Shown: positions 14,177-23,333 of the stretch, piece by piece
Numbering within the stretch: position 1 is the first letter of the stretch
How the letters are laid out: the number at the start of each line of letters is the position of its first letter
Virus record (IMG/VR): IMGVR_UViG_3300030090_003865
Span: 1-27,906 of that record
Origin: a virus
Strand: one strand, 5' to 3'
DNA length: 27,906 nt
Program-made: the position numbers and the translations under genes
The notes under the pieces: generated by a model
The model's database searches: none
The model's input: only the letters and a program-made list of their open reading frames with translations
What the model was told of the DNA's origin: nothing

Positions 14177-14397
14177 TCGATCACCTCATATTCTACGTTC
14201 ATTGTATCAAGCTTTCTACATATCTCAGTTATAATATGGTATCTATGTACTTCTGATTGGGTAATGATGTCGAAAGCATCAGATGACATAGGGTCAGAAG
14301 GCTTTGTATGACGAAAGGAAGCGCCTAGTGACCCTATGTAGGAGAGAACGTCTTTTTTACTAAAATGTTTATTCTTGATTAGCTTGACTTGGCTCAT
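14173..14397 (-). CDS. Hypothetical protein, 74 aa
   Basis: A 74-residue protein (MSQVKLIKNKHFSKKDVLSY at the start), probably mixed alpha/beta, first in the replication operon after the regulator. No family is recognised. Its stop region carries the ribosome site for the following membrane peptide. As the first early gene it may be regulatory, but nothing in its sequence shows that. Confidence 0.55.
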   Translation of the reverse strand: MSQVKLIKNKHFSKKDVLSYIGSLGASFRHTKPSDPMSSDAFDIITQSEVHRYHIITEICRKLDTMNVEYEVID

Positions 14398-14446
14398 GGT
14401 ATGTGGAGTACCTCATGTTATAAGTTAAAATTCAATTCTATATAGA

Positions 14447-14686
14447 TCAAATAAATACCTCATCGCGAGTGACATCTATATTAAATTTTCGCAACGTAAA
14501 GAAAATCTTGTCGGCCTGATAATCTTGTAACCTACGCTTACCATTTACAATTTGATGTAGTAGCGTATGGTTAATGTCTGTTTGCCTTGCCAGCCAAAAT
14601 AATGAGCGTTGGACATTAGGCCTTGTTAAAACCTCTTTAATCTTCGTTTGAGGTTGAATTGGTGTGTTAATTTTAGGTCTTCCCAT
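14447..14686 (-). CDS. Cro/CI-type helix-turn-helix regulator
   Basis: A 79-residue protein with one helix-turn-helix of the HTH_3 kind (SLFWLARQTDINHTLLHQIV, then NGKRRLQ). I chose the ATG at 14686, eight bases after AGGA. The ATG at 14713 would add nine residues but has no ribosome site and lies in a candidate operator. It stands between the integrase (divergent) and the early operon (same direction), so it may be a Cro-like regulator or a short repressor. It has no cleavage or dimer domain. Confidence 0.7.
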   Translation of the reverse strand: MGRPKINTPIQPQTKIKEVLTRPNVQRSLFWLARQTDINHTLLHQIVNGKRRLQDYQADKIFFTLRKFNIDVTRDEVFI

Positions 14687-14711
14687 TAATATATGTTCCT
14701 GTTTTGGTTGC

Positions 14712-14793
14712 ATATGTTATTACAATTATTATTTAAATGCAAATGCTTTTTTTACAAAAATATAACTTGCATAAATGTAATATGTGTTATTAC
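14712..14793. promoter_or_regulatory. Candidate operators between regulator and integrase
   Basis: GTAATA-TGTGT-TATTAC at 14777-14793 is a perfect inverted repeat with a 5-bp centre. ATATGTTATTAC at 14712-14723 shares its right half and overlaps the upstream ATG of the regulator gene. Two related sites in a divergent promoter region fit binding by the adjacent HTH protein. No convincing -35/-10 pair could be fixed for either gene. Confidence 0.45.
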
Positions 14794-14827
14794 TTTTTAA
14801 TATGAAAGATGAAAGGATTTAAATAAA

Positions 14828-15925
14828 ATGGCAACAATCACCAAATTAGACAGCGATAAATACTTAATTAAATACATTCCAGAGGGATACAGGGATCTGT
14901 ATAAGAATCCCTATAGGTCTATAACTATTATTGGCAAGGATCAGGCCAATATTATATATAGAGATGCGCTATTGGTGGAAGAAAGAGACAGGATTAACAG
15001 CAGGCTTAATGGAAAGATTAGTTCTGTCAATATTATTATACCAGAACTTAGCATCGGCACTCTATTTAAGGCCTTTACAATTAACGCGATACCCTATAAG
15101 CAATACGCAACTAGAACAATTAAGCGCTATATCGCATTAATGAAAAAACTACAAGATGATTTAGGTAGTGATTTTCATTTTAGTAAAATTGATTATGAGT
15201 TTTATTATAAGCGCTACGGTAATCCAAATAAAAAGAATTCTGGTATAACTGCACTTCGATGCTTAAATCACATAGGCAACTGGGCTAGAGAACAGGTTTC
15301 TGAGGGCAAAATTAAGGGTACAATCAACGCAAAACCGATTAAGCTACCTAAGACTATAAAAAGCAAAAAGAACGCCTTAAAACAGCATCAATTAGATCGT
15401 ATATTTAGTCACCCAGACATCTGCCCTATTACTAAAAATATTATTGAATTGTATATATTGACTGGATGTCGGATAAGTGAGTTGTGTAGGCCTGATTTCA
15501 CTTGGCAGCAAATAGATGAGATAGAGGAAGTTGCTTATATAAAGAACAAAGGGCATAAGCGTGAGTTTGATGAACCGCTTGAGATTCCGTTCCTTAAAAA
15601 CCATCATTTAAAGCTGTTAAGAAAAATCAATGATCATTTTAAGCTTATACATGATGAAGCTGACGTATATCCCATCCCTATCAGTCAAACGCGCATTCGC
15701 AGTAGAATAACTGTAGCGAGTAAAGTATCTGAAATACCATTTACACCTCACGACCTTAGAGATACCTCTGCAACTATATTATTAAGGGAATCAGGAAATA
15801 TCTATGCGGTTAAAGAGCATTTAGGCCATGCGAATGTAAAAGATACGGAAAATGCCTATGCAGATTGGATTAGAGATGATAAGAAGAAATCATCAGAGAT
15901 GATCGTTAATTCATTCTATAGTTAG
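14828..15925 (+). CDS. int: Tyrosine recombinase (phage integrase)
   Basis: A 365-residue integrase that would insert the phage genome at a host attachment site. The catalytic residues of the family are all visible: R215 (TGCRISEL), a lysine near 240, H308 and R311 (HDLR), H334 (LGHAN) and nucleophile Y344 (AYADW). The N-terminal 180 residues form the arm- and core-binding domains. ATG has AAAGGA upstream. It is transcribed opposite to the regulator and converges on the tail genes, with ends overlapping by four bases. Attachment sites were not identified. Confidence 0.93.
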   Translation: MATITKLDSDKYLIKYIPEGYRDLYKNPYRSITIIGKDQANIIYRDALLVEERDRINSRLNGKISSVNIIIPELSIGTLFKAFTINAIPYKQYATRTIKRYIALMKKLQDDLGSDFHFSKIDYEFYYKRYGNPNKKNSGITALRCLNHIGNWAREQVSEGKIKGTINAKPIKLPKTIKSKKNALKQHQLDRIFSHPDICPITKNIIELYILTGCRISELCRPDFTWQQIDEIEEVAYIKNKGHKREFDEPLEIPFLKNHHLKLLRKINDHFKLIHDEADVYPIPISQTRIRSRITVASKVSEIPFTPHDLRDTSATILLRESGNIYAVKEHLGHANVKDTENAYADWIRDDKKKSSEMIVNSFYS

Positions 15926-16707
15926 CTTAACTGCTCTGTAAGTTTAATTGTAGTATCGTAAACACCATAGGCAATCTCTTTAAACCGTAGGCTATCATCA
16001 CTCATCCGCACATAATTATAAGAAGATCCATCGTAATATAAAAACTTATAATGTGCGCCATCGACTGCCTCGCGCATTGCCTCAAGGCTTGTTTTATACG
16101 TTGAACTACAATGCCCCAGGCTAAAGTTCCAAAACTTCTTACCACCATGTCTTTGATTAGAGAACTCATTGCCACCGTGACTGATCATCAGGTCATTGCC
16201 GTAGTTTATACCCTCAGCGCCAGTTAGCTTAACATTGGTTAGGTCAAGTTTTGTACCTAAGATAACCTCAGTAAGTGTATTATTAGCACCAGCGCTTTGT
16301 CGCATATAGTAATAGCGAGTCGCTGGGGAAGAACTGCTGACGGTTACACCAGTCCTAACGGTCCACCCAGCACTTACCGTAGCCATACTAGAGCCTGTAA
16401 TACCTGTATTATACGCATTTGAAGTAGCGCTATCGCTAGCATACCAATCTAAATCATCAGCATCTTCGGCTGTGCTGTATACAGCTATACTATCAATCGT
16501 ATTACCAGAGGCCGTTAAGTCAAATTGTACGGTGTCGTATTGCGCTGGCATTCCTGCTGCGGTAGCGATTGAAACATCGGTTAGTCTAGTCTCATTGGTT
16601 GCGGAAGTTGCATCAGCAGCAAAGTCGTTAGTACCACCAGTCTGATCGCCCCCTACTGGGTCTGCTGAATAAAGATTTGCGTTTGGATAGATAAAATATT
16701 TGGCCAT
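15922..16707 (-). CDS. Putative distal/minor tail protein
   Basis: A 261-residue protein rich in Ser, Thr, Ala and Gly, with alternating beta pattern and little charge, typical of phage tail-tip, spike or fibre-associated proteins. The C-terminal part (FKEIAYGVYDTTIKLTEQL) is a strand-rich end. It follows the hub gene, its start sharing one base with the stop of that gene, and is the last gene of the tail operon. No family was recognised, so a host-binding role is inferred from place and composition only. Confidence 0.6.
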   Translation of the reverse strand: MAKYFIYPNANLYSADPVGGDQTGGTNDFAADATSATNETRLTDVSIATAAGMPAQYDTVQFDLTASGNTIDSIAVYSTAEDADDLDWYASDSATSNAYNTGITGSSMATVSAGWTVRTGVTVSSSSPATRYYYMRQSAGANNTLTEVILGTKLDLTNVKLTGAEGINYGNDLMISHGGNEFSNQRHGGKKFWNFSLGHCSSTYKTSLEAMREAVDGAHYKFLYYDGSSYNYVRMSDDSLRFKEIAYGVYDTTIKLTEQLS

Positions 16708-19022
16708 TAGGATACCTTTATAATTTCCATTTTTGTATTATTTGGATGTTTTTCAATTTTTGTTACCATATAGTAATCAGTTCCCATTGCTGTGCCATAT
16801 ATTTTAATATTTGAATCCCAATTTGAAAACTTTACTATATCACCAATCTCAAGGTGATTGTATTTAGGCCTAGAGCATTTAAAATCAATAACAACTTTAC
16901 GGTCTTTCATTAAGTATAAATAAGCTTCAGCAAGTTTTGTAGCCGTTGTAGAATCTAATATTTCATTAGCATCAAGCATAAGTTTTAACGTATCGTTAAA
17001 ACCATTAACAGTCGTTCCTTGTGACGTAGAGTCTGTAGCTGTAGCTGTCGATTTATTACTTTTACCAGCATAATCGTGATTGTATTTTATTTCTATTGAA
17101 TTTTTTACGCTACCTATAGATGTTTGAGATATGTTGCCTAAAACAATATCATTAAAATCAATAATTTGATCTTGGGAGGAGTAATCATCTTTTTGTCGTA
17201 ATGTCTTAATTTTAATCTTACTATCGCCTGATATAAATATATAGGAAAAGCATAAAGAACCTAAATGTTCAATTAAATCCTTAGATGGTATAAATTTATG
17301 CTGTGAAAAAGCAAATTTAATATCACCGACCGCATCTGCAAAATATTCTCCTATATATCCATTAGATGTGTTCCCTGATGTATCAAAACTATCATAATCT
17401 ATTTCACTACTTGTTAGAGATAGCTCGCTACGCAAAATATCTTCAATCATAAATACAGGATTTTCAATTAAATCATTTTCATTATAACCTTGATTTCTTG
17501 AATTAGCATCTATCCAAGATCCATACTTTCTACCTTTACCGCTATAATAAACATAGTCAATCTTAGCAGGAGTGCTATAAGTAGCTGTTCTTACTTTCAT
17601 TGTAGACTTTGCAGGAACAGAAGTTTGTATAGGTGGCCCATGAGGTTGTATTACATATCCGCTTGTTGGATAAAAATGTTCATATTCTTCCACTACATCG
17701 TATTGTTCAATTTCTTCAGATGTTATGTCTATTACAAGCCCAGCTTCATATATTTGAGCAGAGTGATTTGTGTTGTCTGAGCCACTTCTAAGGCTAAATT
17801 GTATTGGACCTTCAAAGTCAAATGTAGTTGTTTTGCCGCTATATAAACTACCAACTGCGGTTTTTGTTACTGAGTTATCACTAATTGTATCATGGTCTTC
17901 GTTTACTGAATTAGCTGTATACCTAAAAGTTTCTCCATTATCTCCTTCAAAATCAGAATTTGTACCCCATTTAACTAACACCGAGACAGCGCTATAAGTG
18001 CCTATACTATTTACTTTAGGCACAGCAAATGTCATTGTTGCTACAGAGTTATTTGTAGTTCCGCTATTAGCAGCCCATGAAGCGTAGTTAGAAAAAGATC
18101 CATCTCCAATCCTTTCTTCATCAGAAACAGCATAACTACCAGAGCCGCTTTCAGATGCAATATTAGAAGTGCTAATTGGAACATAAAATGATGCCCCTGC
18201 TCCAGAAAACTCAATAACAGGATTTCTACCAGTAGCATTTACCGTTCCTGTCATAGTAGCATAAGTATTGTTTGAATAAATATACACATTTTCATTGTCT
18301 AGCGTATGTATAGCCTGGCTATCTACTGCTGCTTCAACGGCAGCCTCTTGAACATCAAATTTGTCAGTTATTATTGCTGGAAAAGCACCTTTGTAAAAAT
18401 TATAATAGCTATCAAAATGTGTTGTAGGAATTGTGCCTATATCTGTTTTTTCATAAAAATCACCATAAGCCATTGGTATCGGCTTACCTATATTGTTTTC
18501 TGGTGCATTTGTATAAGTTCCTGCTGCAACTGTGTTTTTAGGAATTAGATTATGATATTTTGAAGAATTATCAAATAAAGTTATTGAAACTAATCGATCA
18601 TCGTAACTGATATTACCAGCTATGATTCCGCTACCGATCATCCTTTCTGCATCATCATAATTATTTACAGAGTCAGGTTCATTAGTATTTAAAAACAATT
18701 CCCATTTTCTATTTGAAAAGTTTTTAGTAGCAAATAAATCAGAAAACCTACCGTTGTTAATAGTTCTATCGGTATTTATTAACTTTAGGGATATGTTTGA
18801 AGTAGATGTATGAAAATTAAAAAAATCTAAAGATTGTATATGTTTTCCCCATGAAGATACTATGCCATAATATTCATCTGATCCATCAATCCTTGTAACA
18901 TCACTTACCCCTATAAAATTAGAAGCGCTAGTATCATCGTTGTAATAAAGTTTTAGCACCCAAAAGGCTGTCGTACTAGCTTTATTTAACCTTGTAGTTA
19001 ATTCGTCATCAAAATTAAGCAT
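16707..19022 (-). CDS. Tail hub / baseplate protein (putative)
   Basis: A 771-residue protein directly after the tape measure gene, the usual place of the tail hub or baseplate protein at the tail tip. It is strand-rich throughout. The C-terminal 200 residues (EIKYNHDYAG, then TKLAEAYLYLMKDRKVVIDF and LEIGDIVKFSN) look like the hub domain in which a beta-barrel GDxV segment follows an alpha/beta unit. The middle is Ser/Thr-rich and may carry host-facing domains. Its ATG overlaps the tape measure stop by eight bases. Exact subfamily is not known. Confidence 0.65.
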   Translation of the reverse strand: MLNFDDELTTRLNKASTTAFWVLKLYYNDDTSASNFIGVSDVTRIDGSDEYYGIVSSWGKHIQSLDFFNFHTSTSNISLKLINTDRTINNGRFSDLFATKNFSNRKWELFLNTNEPDSVNNYDDAERMIGSGIIAGNISYDDRLVSITLFDNSSKYHNLIPKNTVAAGTYTNAPENNIGKPIPMAYGDFYEKTDIGTIPTTHFDSYYNFYKGAFPAIITDKFDVQEAAVEAAVDSQAIHTLDNENVYIYSNNTYATMTGTVNATGRNPVIEFSGAGASFYVPISTSNIASESGSGSYAVSDEERIGDGSFSNYASWAANSGTTNNSVATMTFAVPKVNSIGTYSAVSVLVKWGTNSDFEGDNGETFRYTANSVNEDHDTISDNSVTKTAVGSLYSGKTTTFDFEGPIQFSLRSGSDNTNHSAQIYEAGLVIDITSEEIEQYDVVEEYEHFYPTSGYVIQPHGPPIQTSVPAKSTMKVRTATYSTPAKIDYVYYSGKGRKYGSWIDANSRNQGYNENDLIENPVFMIEDILRSELSLTSSEIDYDSFDTSGNTSNGYIGEYFADAVGDIKFAFSQHKFIPSKDLIEHLGSLCFSYIFISGDSKIKIKTLRQKDDYSSQDQIIDFNDIVLGNISQTSIGSVKNSIEIKYNHDYAGKSNKSTATATDSTSQGTTVNGFNDTLKLMLDANEILDSTTATKLAEAYLYLMKDRKVVIDFKCSRPKYNHLEIGDIVKFSNWDSNIKIYGTAMGTDYYMVTKIEKHPNNTKMEIIKVS

Positions 19023-20877
19023 TAATTCTTGCGCCTGACGTTAGTGCGGTGTTAATAGCAGGGATTAATTCATTTCTTACATAATCATCCTGAACTACTC
19101 CACCATTTATATTAACTATCACGCTTGATGCTTGGCCTGACTCATTCATTTGCGTAAGCGCATCAAGACCTATAGATTGAGCAGAATCTCTTTTTATAAT
19201 AAACTCTCCAGCCTGGGCTAATATCGGTACGTTATCCCTGCCATGCACAACACCACCACCAGCAAACTTTTGTACTGGGCCACCATCGTGTGCAATTTTT
19301 GGAAATAATCCAGCTAGTAAATCAAAGCCAAGCTTTCCTGCGCTAAGTTTATTAGGTGAAAATAACTGCAATATAGCAAAAGAAGCGGCTTGCGCGGTTA
19401 ACTCTGCTGCTATAGCTCTTAAAGAATTTGTTACTGCTGTTCCTAATGACTGTCCATCAACAACGGCTCTAGCTAGTTGATCACTAAATCTTCTAAAAGC
19501 TTTAGCTCTAGCGTGTATAGCATCAAGCTCTATACTGTTTCTTTCTTTCTCTGCTTCACCGTTTGTTTTTGTTAAATTTGCTTCTTCTTTTTTTAAGCCT
19601 ATAAGAGTTTTTAAAATTTCAATTTGTGCTAAAATAAACTCCCTGTTTTGCTCATTGATTTCCATACTAAAAAGATTATCTTCATTTGCTTTTTTTGTTT
19701 TTTCACCAAAATCTTCTAATGCTGTAGTTGCTGTATTTATTGACAGCGCTGTTTCTAATAGGTCTTTTGATGTTCCTCCTGATATTTCTTTTAAAGTAAT
19801 CATGCCATCTGAGGTTTTATCTATGTCACCTGTAAGATGTATTATTTCTATACCAACTGTTTTTGCAGAGTCACTAAATGCTTCTACTTCTTTTGTCATA
19901 GTTAGAGCTGTAGGCGCGGTAGCTTTTAATTGTTTTTGCAATTCTTTTAGCTTATCTGAAAGTTGTTTTACGTCAAAATCCTTAATGCTTTCTTGAAACT
20001 TAGCCATTGGGGCTTCAAGCAAACCCTCAATACTTTGCTTAAACTCAGGTGAGTCAAATTCTCCTTTAAGTTCTTTTAAAAATCTCGTTGCAGCTTTAGC
20101 TAAGTTTCCTATTCCCTCAGTTGCTCTTTTTATAGAAGGCATTAAAGTATCACCAATTTCAACAGAAAGAAGTGTAACTGCATCCTTCATGTTGCTAAAT
20201 GCGCCTTCAAAAGTTTGAGACAGCCTATCGGTACTTCCTGCAATACCAACAGTAGGATCTTGTAATGATTTAATTAATGCTTCTCTAAACTCTGGCAATG
20301 TGGTTTTTGATAGGTCTGCAAGACCTTGAGAATCTTTAATAATATTTAAGATTCCACGCTCTCTTAGAATATCGGCTGCTCCAGCGCCTCCAGCGAACGC
20401 TCTTCCGAAAGAGTTTGCAGCTTCGGTAGCTGTCGTACCCATAAATGCTGCAAGGTCGGTGATTTCTTTTAACAGCATTTGTGAATTTGCACCAAAAGCT
20501 TCTAACTGCGCTCCAGCATTAACTACGTCATCTAATGTAAATGGTGTGGTTGCAGCTACATCGTTAAACTTGCTAAAAGCTTGCTCTGCCTTTTGAACCG
20601 AGCCTGTTAAACCCACAAGCCTTGTTTTTACAGACTCAAATTTTGATGCGTCTCTTATAAATTTTCCAGTAACCTTACCAGCAGCACCTATTGCAAATGT
20701 ATAAAGAAGTATATTATTTCTTAACGCACCTATTTGCCTTCTTAAACCAGATGTAGTACCTCTAAGTTTTTGATTAGACTTCTCATAGCCCCTAGTGGCC
20801 TTATCAGCTCTTTGAAGTTGCTGTTCTAGGTTCGTAAACCCCTTAGCTCTGACTTCTATTACAAATTTATTTGCCAT
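19015..20877 (-). CDS. Tape measure protein
   Basis: A 620-residue tape measure that sets tail length and enters the cell with the DNA. The N-terminal half holds the family signature (ATTPFTLDDVVNAGAQLEAF, then MGTTATEAANSFGRAFAGG). Long helical segments follow (about residues 290-460), and a glycine-rich C-terminus (DGGPVQKFAGGGVV, then EFIIKRDSAQ) is typical of lambda-like tape measures. It follows the tail chaperone gene, overlapping the frameshift extension by 11 bp. At about 620 residues a short tail of some 90 nm would be expected by the usual 1.5 Angstrom per residue rule. Confidence 0.88.
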   Translation of the reverse strand: MANKFVIEVRAKGFTNLEQQLQRADKATRGYEKSNQKLRGTTSGLRRQIGALRNNILLYTFAIGAAGKVTGKFIRDASKFESVKTRLVGLTGSVQKAEQAFSKFNDVAATTPFTLDDVVNAGAQLEAFGANSQMLLKEITDLAAFMGTTATEAANSFGRAFAGGAGAADILRERGILNIIKDSQGLADLSKTTLPEFREALIKSLQDPTVGIAGSTDRLSQTFEGAFSNMKDAVTLLSVEIGDTLMPSIKRATEGIGNLAKAATRFLKELKGEFDSPEFKQSIEGLLEAPMAKFQESIKDFDVKQLSDKLKELQKQLKATAPTALTMTKEVEAFSDSAKTVGIEIIHLTGDIDKTSDGMITLKEISGGTSKDLLETALSINTATTALEDFGEKTKKANEDNLFSMEINEQNREFILAQIEILKTLIGLKKEEANLTKTNGEAEKERNSIELDAIHARAKAFRRFSDQLARAVVDGQSLGTAVTNSLRAIAAELTAQAASFAILQLFSPNKLSAGKLGFDLLAGLFPKIAHDGGPVQKFAGGGVVHGRDNVPILAQAGEFIIKRDSAQSIGLDALTQMNESGQASSVIVNINGGVVQDDYVRNELIPAINTALTSGARINA

Positions 20878-21540
20878 TATTCATTTCCCTTGATCTTTTT
20901 TCACAAGCGGTAAGCTCTTCACTAATAACACGAAAGATGTCAATCGTTTTTGCATCGGCATTATATAGGGTGTCTGATAGCGGTAAGTTAAATTTATTAG
21001 AAACAAAGTAATCGTCTATATAGCCCTCTATCTCATTGTCTAAAAAGAACTTAGGGTTGCAAAAGAAATTAAGGTTGTAGTAAAGATTTTGACCAATAGA
21101 GAACTTATTATGCTTGTCCTCTGCTATAATACGAGCGCACTCATCCCATATCTCATCTTCTGTAAATGTGATTATCTTGCCCAGAGTAGGGCTTTGAGCT
21201 TCGTAGGTAGTGACTTTAGTAGGATAGAGGCTATTCCCCCATCCAAAAAAGTTAGCCCAAGTTGAAATTCTTACTTTGCAGTTTTTTTTTGATCTAAACC
21301 CTTATAGTGCATATAGACATCATTTAATACCTCGTCTATCTGTGCATCATCTAATTTTTCTAGGGTTTCTTCTGGATTGGAAAAGGCTTTTTCCATACAC
21401 CAGTTTAACAGATCAAAATAAGCGTCTTTTTCGATGGTGTTTTCATCCCAAAACACCTTCATCTCCAAACGATGAAGTTCTCTACGCTCACCAAAAGTGA
21501 TAGGGCGAATCTCAAATTCACCATGCTTTGTTTTTATCAT
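20867..21540 (-). CDS. Tail assembly chaperone, long form by -1 frameshift (gpGT-like)
   Basis: The 89-residue chaperone gene is followed by 138 codons of open frame in the -1 phase that have no start of their own and end 11 bases inside the tape measure gene. Slipping at A AAA AAA (positions 21283-21289) joins them into a 224-residue protein: 86 residues, then NCKVRISTWANFFGWG and so on. This is the gpG/gpGT arrangement of lambda and many siphophages, where both forms chaperone the tape measure during tail assembly. The extension has a normal composition (acidic and aromatic) and no stop codon, as checked base by base. Confidence 0.85.
21271..21540 (-). CDS. Tail assembly chaperone, short form (gpG-like)
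   Basis: An 89-residue mostly helical protein (MIKTKHGEFEIRPITFGERR at the start), ending KKTAK. It sits between the tail tube and tape measure genes, where the short chaperone is always found. It is the unshifted product of the frameshift pair. Several hundred copies per cell are normal for this form in lambda, while the long form is rarer. Confidence 0.85.
   Translation of the reverse strand: MIKTKHGEFEIRPITFGERRELHRLEMKVFWDENTIEKDAYFDLLNWCMEKAFSNPEETLEKLDDAQIDEVLNDVYMHYKGLDQKKTAK
21282..21290 (-). promoter_or_regulatory. Programmed -1 frameshift slippery site
   Basis: Nine consecutive A's in the mRNA (CAAAAAAAAAC) are read as CAA AAA AAA ACT in the first frame. The heptamer A AAA AAA lets both tRNAs slip back one base; the next codon then is AAC. 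The short form stops ten bases later (TAA), so the signal is well placed. Confidence 0.8.
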
Positions 21541-21546
21541 ATTTTA

Positions 21547-22554
21547 TCAGGTTCTAATAGCGAGCATAGCATTTGTTGAAGATGCACCAAATTTAACGGA
21601 TACATCATACATCATTGCATTGGCCTCGTTATAGGATACATTGGTAATCTTACCATAGCTTCCTATAAAAGCAAAACTAGAGGCACTTCCTATCGTTGCG
21701 TGATTAGCAAGGTTTGATATAACCGTAGTTCCAGCTTTCATTGTCGTTGGAAATTCTGCGGTTTGATTATCGTACTTGACAGTTGCATCTAGTGTTGCAG
21801 CTAACTCTGGTACTGCTCTTACAATCGCTTCTGGGTTTCCGTTGGCATCTCCTTGACCAACGTACTCAGAAGGATTTTCTAAATTAAGTGAAAAGCTTTG
21901 AATCACACAGTCTTCAGCGCCAGCAATCGTCTTTTTTGCTGTTCCTGCTAAAGTTGCTAGTGAATAATAGCTTGTTCCGTATGCGGAAGGGGAGGATGGT
22001 GCTGCTTGGGTAAAGCTTGAGATAAAGCCAGTACGCGCTGTAGCTGTAAAGCGCAAGCGACCTGATTCATTGGCCATATCGCCTGAGATAGATAAAGAAG
22101 TGATCGTACATCCTGGGAAAATGATTGATCTGTTTCCACCAGAAGTTGCTGGTGCTATTACTGCGATGGTAATTGTTTTTTGAATAGCAGAAGATGCTGC
22201 GGTTTCTAATTCTGGCGGTGTGTAGTTATAAGGAACAGTTACTACATCACTTGACTCTGCTATTCCTGCACAGTTTTGCACAAGTAATGGAGCTACTGTC
22301 GTATCAAACACTCCAGAAAATGTTATTTCTTTAGTAACACCTTTCTCATCAATATGTGCATCATCAACATCAAAAACCCTACCACTTGAGCCGCTTCTGG
22401 TTTCAAGCACTTGGGTCAGATTAAAATTAGGCATTTCAACGCTGTCTACATTGACAAGTTGCATTGAACTTACTACTGCTGTTCCAATGTTCGATTCTGC
22501 TACAATCGCTAACTGAAACTCTTTCGGTGAATAGGCTGCTCCGTCTAAAGCCAT
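21547..22554 (-). CDS. Major tail (tube) protein
   Basis: A 335-residue, strand-rich, nearly neutral protein rich in Ala, Ser and Thr (MALDGAAYSPKEFQLAIVAE at the start). It precedes the tail chaperone gene, the standard place of the tail tube protein, whose hexamers stack to make the tail. The pattern PNFNLTQVLETRSGSSGRVF followed by TKEITFSGVFDT matches the loop and strands of tube proteins in similar phages, as far as I recall. Its ATG overlaps the previous stop (TAATG). Confidence 0.8.
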   Translation of the reverse strand: MALDGAAYSPKEFQLAIVAESNIGTAVVSSMQLVNVDSVEMPNFNLTQVLETRSGSSGRVFDVDDAHIDEKGVTKEITFSGVFDTTVAPLLVQNCAGIAESSDVVTVPYNYTPPELETAASSAIQKTITIAVIAPATSGGNRSIIFPGCTITSLSISGDMANESGRLRFTATARTGFISSFTQAAPSSPSAYGTSYYSLATLAGTAKKTIAGAEDCVIQSFSLNLENPSEYVGQGDANGNPEAIVRAVPELAATLDATVKYDNQTAEFPTTMKAGTTVISNLANHATIGSASSFAFIGSYGKITNVSYNEANAMMYDVSVKFGASSTNAMLAIRT

Positions 22555-22730
22555 TACTTAGACTCCTTCTTACTGGATGTTACTTTTTCTAAAAAATCTT
22601 TTGCTGCTTCTGGCACTTTATCAAGTTCAACTGTTTCTCCTCGGTTAAAAGCTTCCCAGTCTTCTCTAGCTAAACCCTTGTAACTGTCGAACTGATCTAT
22701 AAATTTATTTGACTTATATTTTGCCATCAT
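22554..22730 (-). CDS. Small acidic/basic hypothetical tail-region protein, 58 aa
   Basis: A short gene between tail terminator and tail tube. It starts ATG ATG (22730 or 22727) and overlaps the tube gene by one base (TAATG). The product (MAKYKSNKFIDQFDSYKGLA, then REDWEAFNRGE) is hydrophilic and helical. Small genes of this kind are common at this place in marine and other siphophages. The coupling makes it a real gene; its role is unknown. Confidence 0.65.
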   Translation of the reverse strand: MMAKYKSNKFIDQFDSYKGLAREDWEAFNRGETVELDKVPEAAKDFLEKVTSSKKESK

Positions 22731-22745
22731 TAATACCTTAATCGT

Positions 22746-23333
22746 TTACGCATATACTTCTTCAACTACACATAAGAACTCCATACTACTTGAGAGGTAA
22801 TTAGAGTTCTCTCTTTCTAAATCATAGTTTACAGATTGCAATCTAGCATTATGCCACTCGTAGCTATAATCAGCAGGATACGTTGTAAACGCTTTACTAT
22901 CTGAAGTAATAAAAAACTGATCGGTGCTAGTGATTAAAATAGGTCTTTTTAAAATACGCAATTCTTCCGAGTCGCTAGTTAAGAAATTATTACCACCAGA
23001 ATCGACAAAGTATAGAAAATCATCAATGCTTGCTACATTTACCCTAATAATTTCCTTTAGTCTCTCTACAATGTTAATACGGCTGTCTAAACTGCGATTT
23101 TTGACGTATCTACCGCGTTCTTTTTCATTATAGGTGATAAGTATCGAGTATTCACGAATCGCGCCATCTGAGCGTAATTCAATGATTTCATCCCTTCTAG
23201 GCGTTAAATGAAAGAACGAGTTTCCTCTGTACACACTATCATAGCGTATAGGAATATTGCGAAATTCTTGAGCAATCAATAGTCTCAAGTTATCCAATAC
23301 GTTTTGATTAAATGTTTTATTGTAGCTGATCAT
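22746..23333 (-). CDS. Tail terminator/completion-like protein, second copy
   Basis: A 195-residue protein similar to its upstream neighbour: a shared helix at the start (LDNLRLLIAQEF), a strand pair (IPIRYDSVYRGNSFFHLTP) and an ending NARLQSVNYDLERENSNY. The neighbour has matching NDAVITFVNYEPELEDAENAY. It carries an insert of about 45 residues (around residues 95-145) missing in the other copy. Proteins here close the tail tube and join it to the head. Its ATG overlaps the preceding stop by four bases. Confidence 0.6.
   Translation of the reverse strand: MISYNKTFNQNVLDNLRLLIAQEFRNIPIRYDSVYRGNSFFHLTPRRDEIIELRSDGAIREYSILITYNEKERGRYVKNRSLDSRINIVERLKEIIRVNVASIDDFLYFVDSGGNNFLTSDSEELRILKRPILITSTDQFFITSDSKAFTTYPADYSYEWHNARLQSVNYDLERENSNYLSSSMEFLCVVEEVYA

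Noticed and set aside
14828-15925. attP site next to the integrase
   Set aside because: No tRNA-like segment or clear core with arm repeats could be found around the gene; a host junction would be needed.
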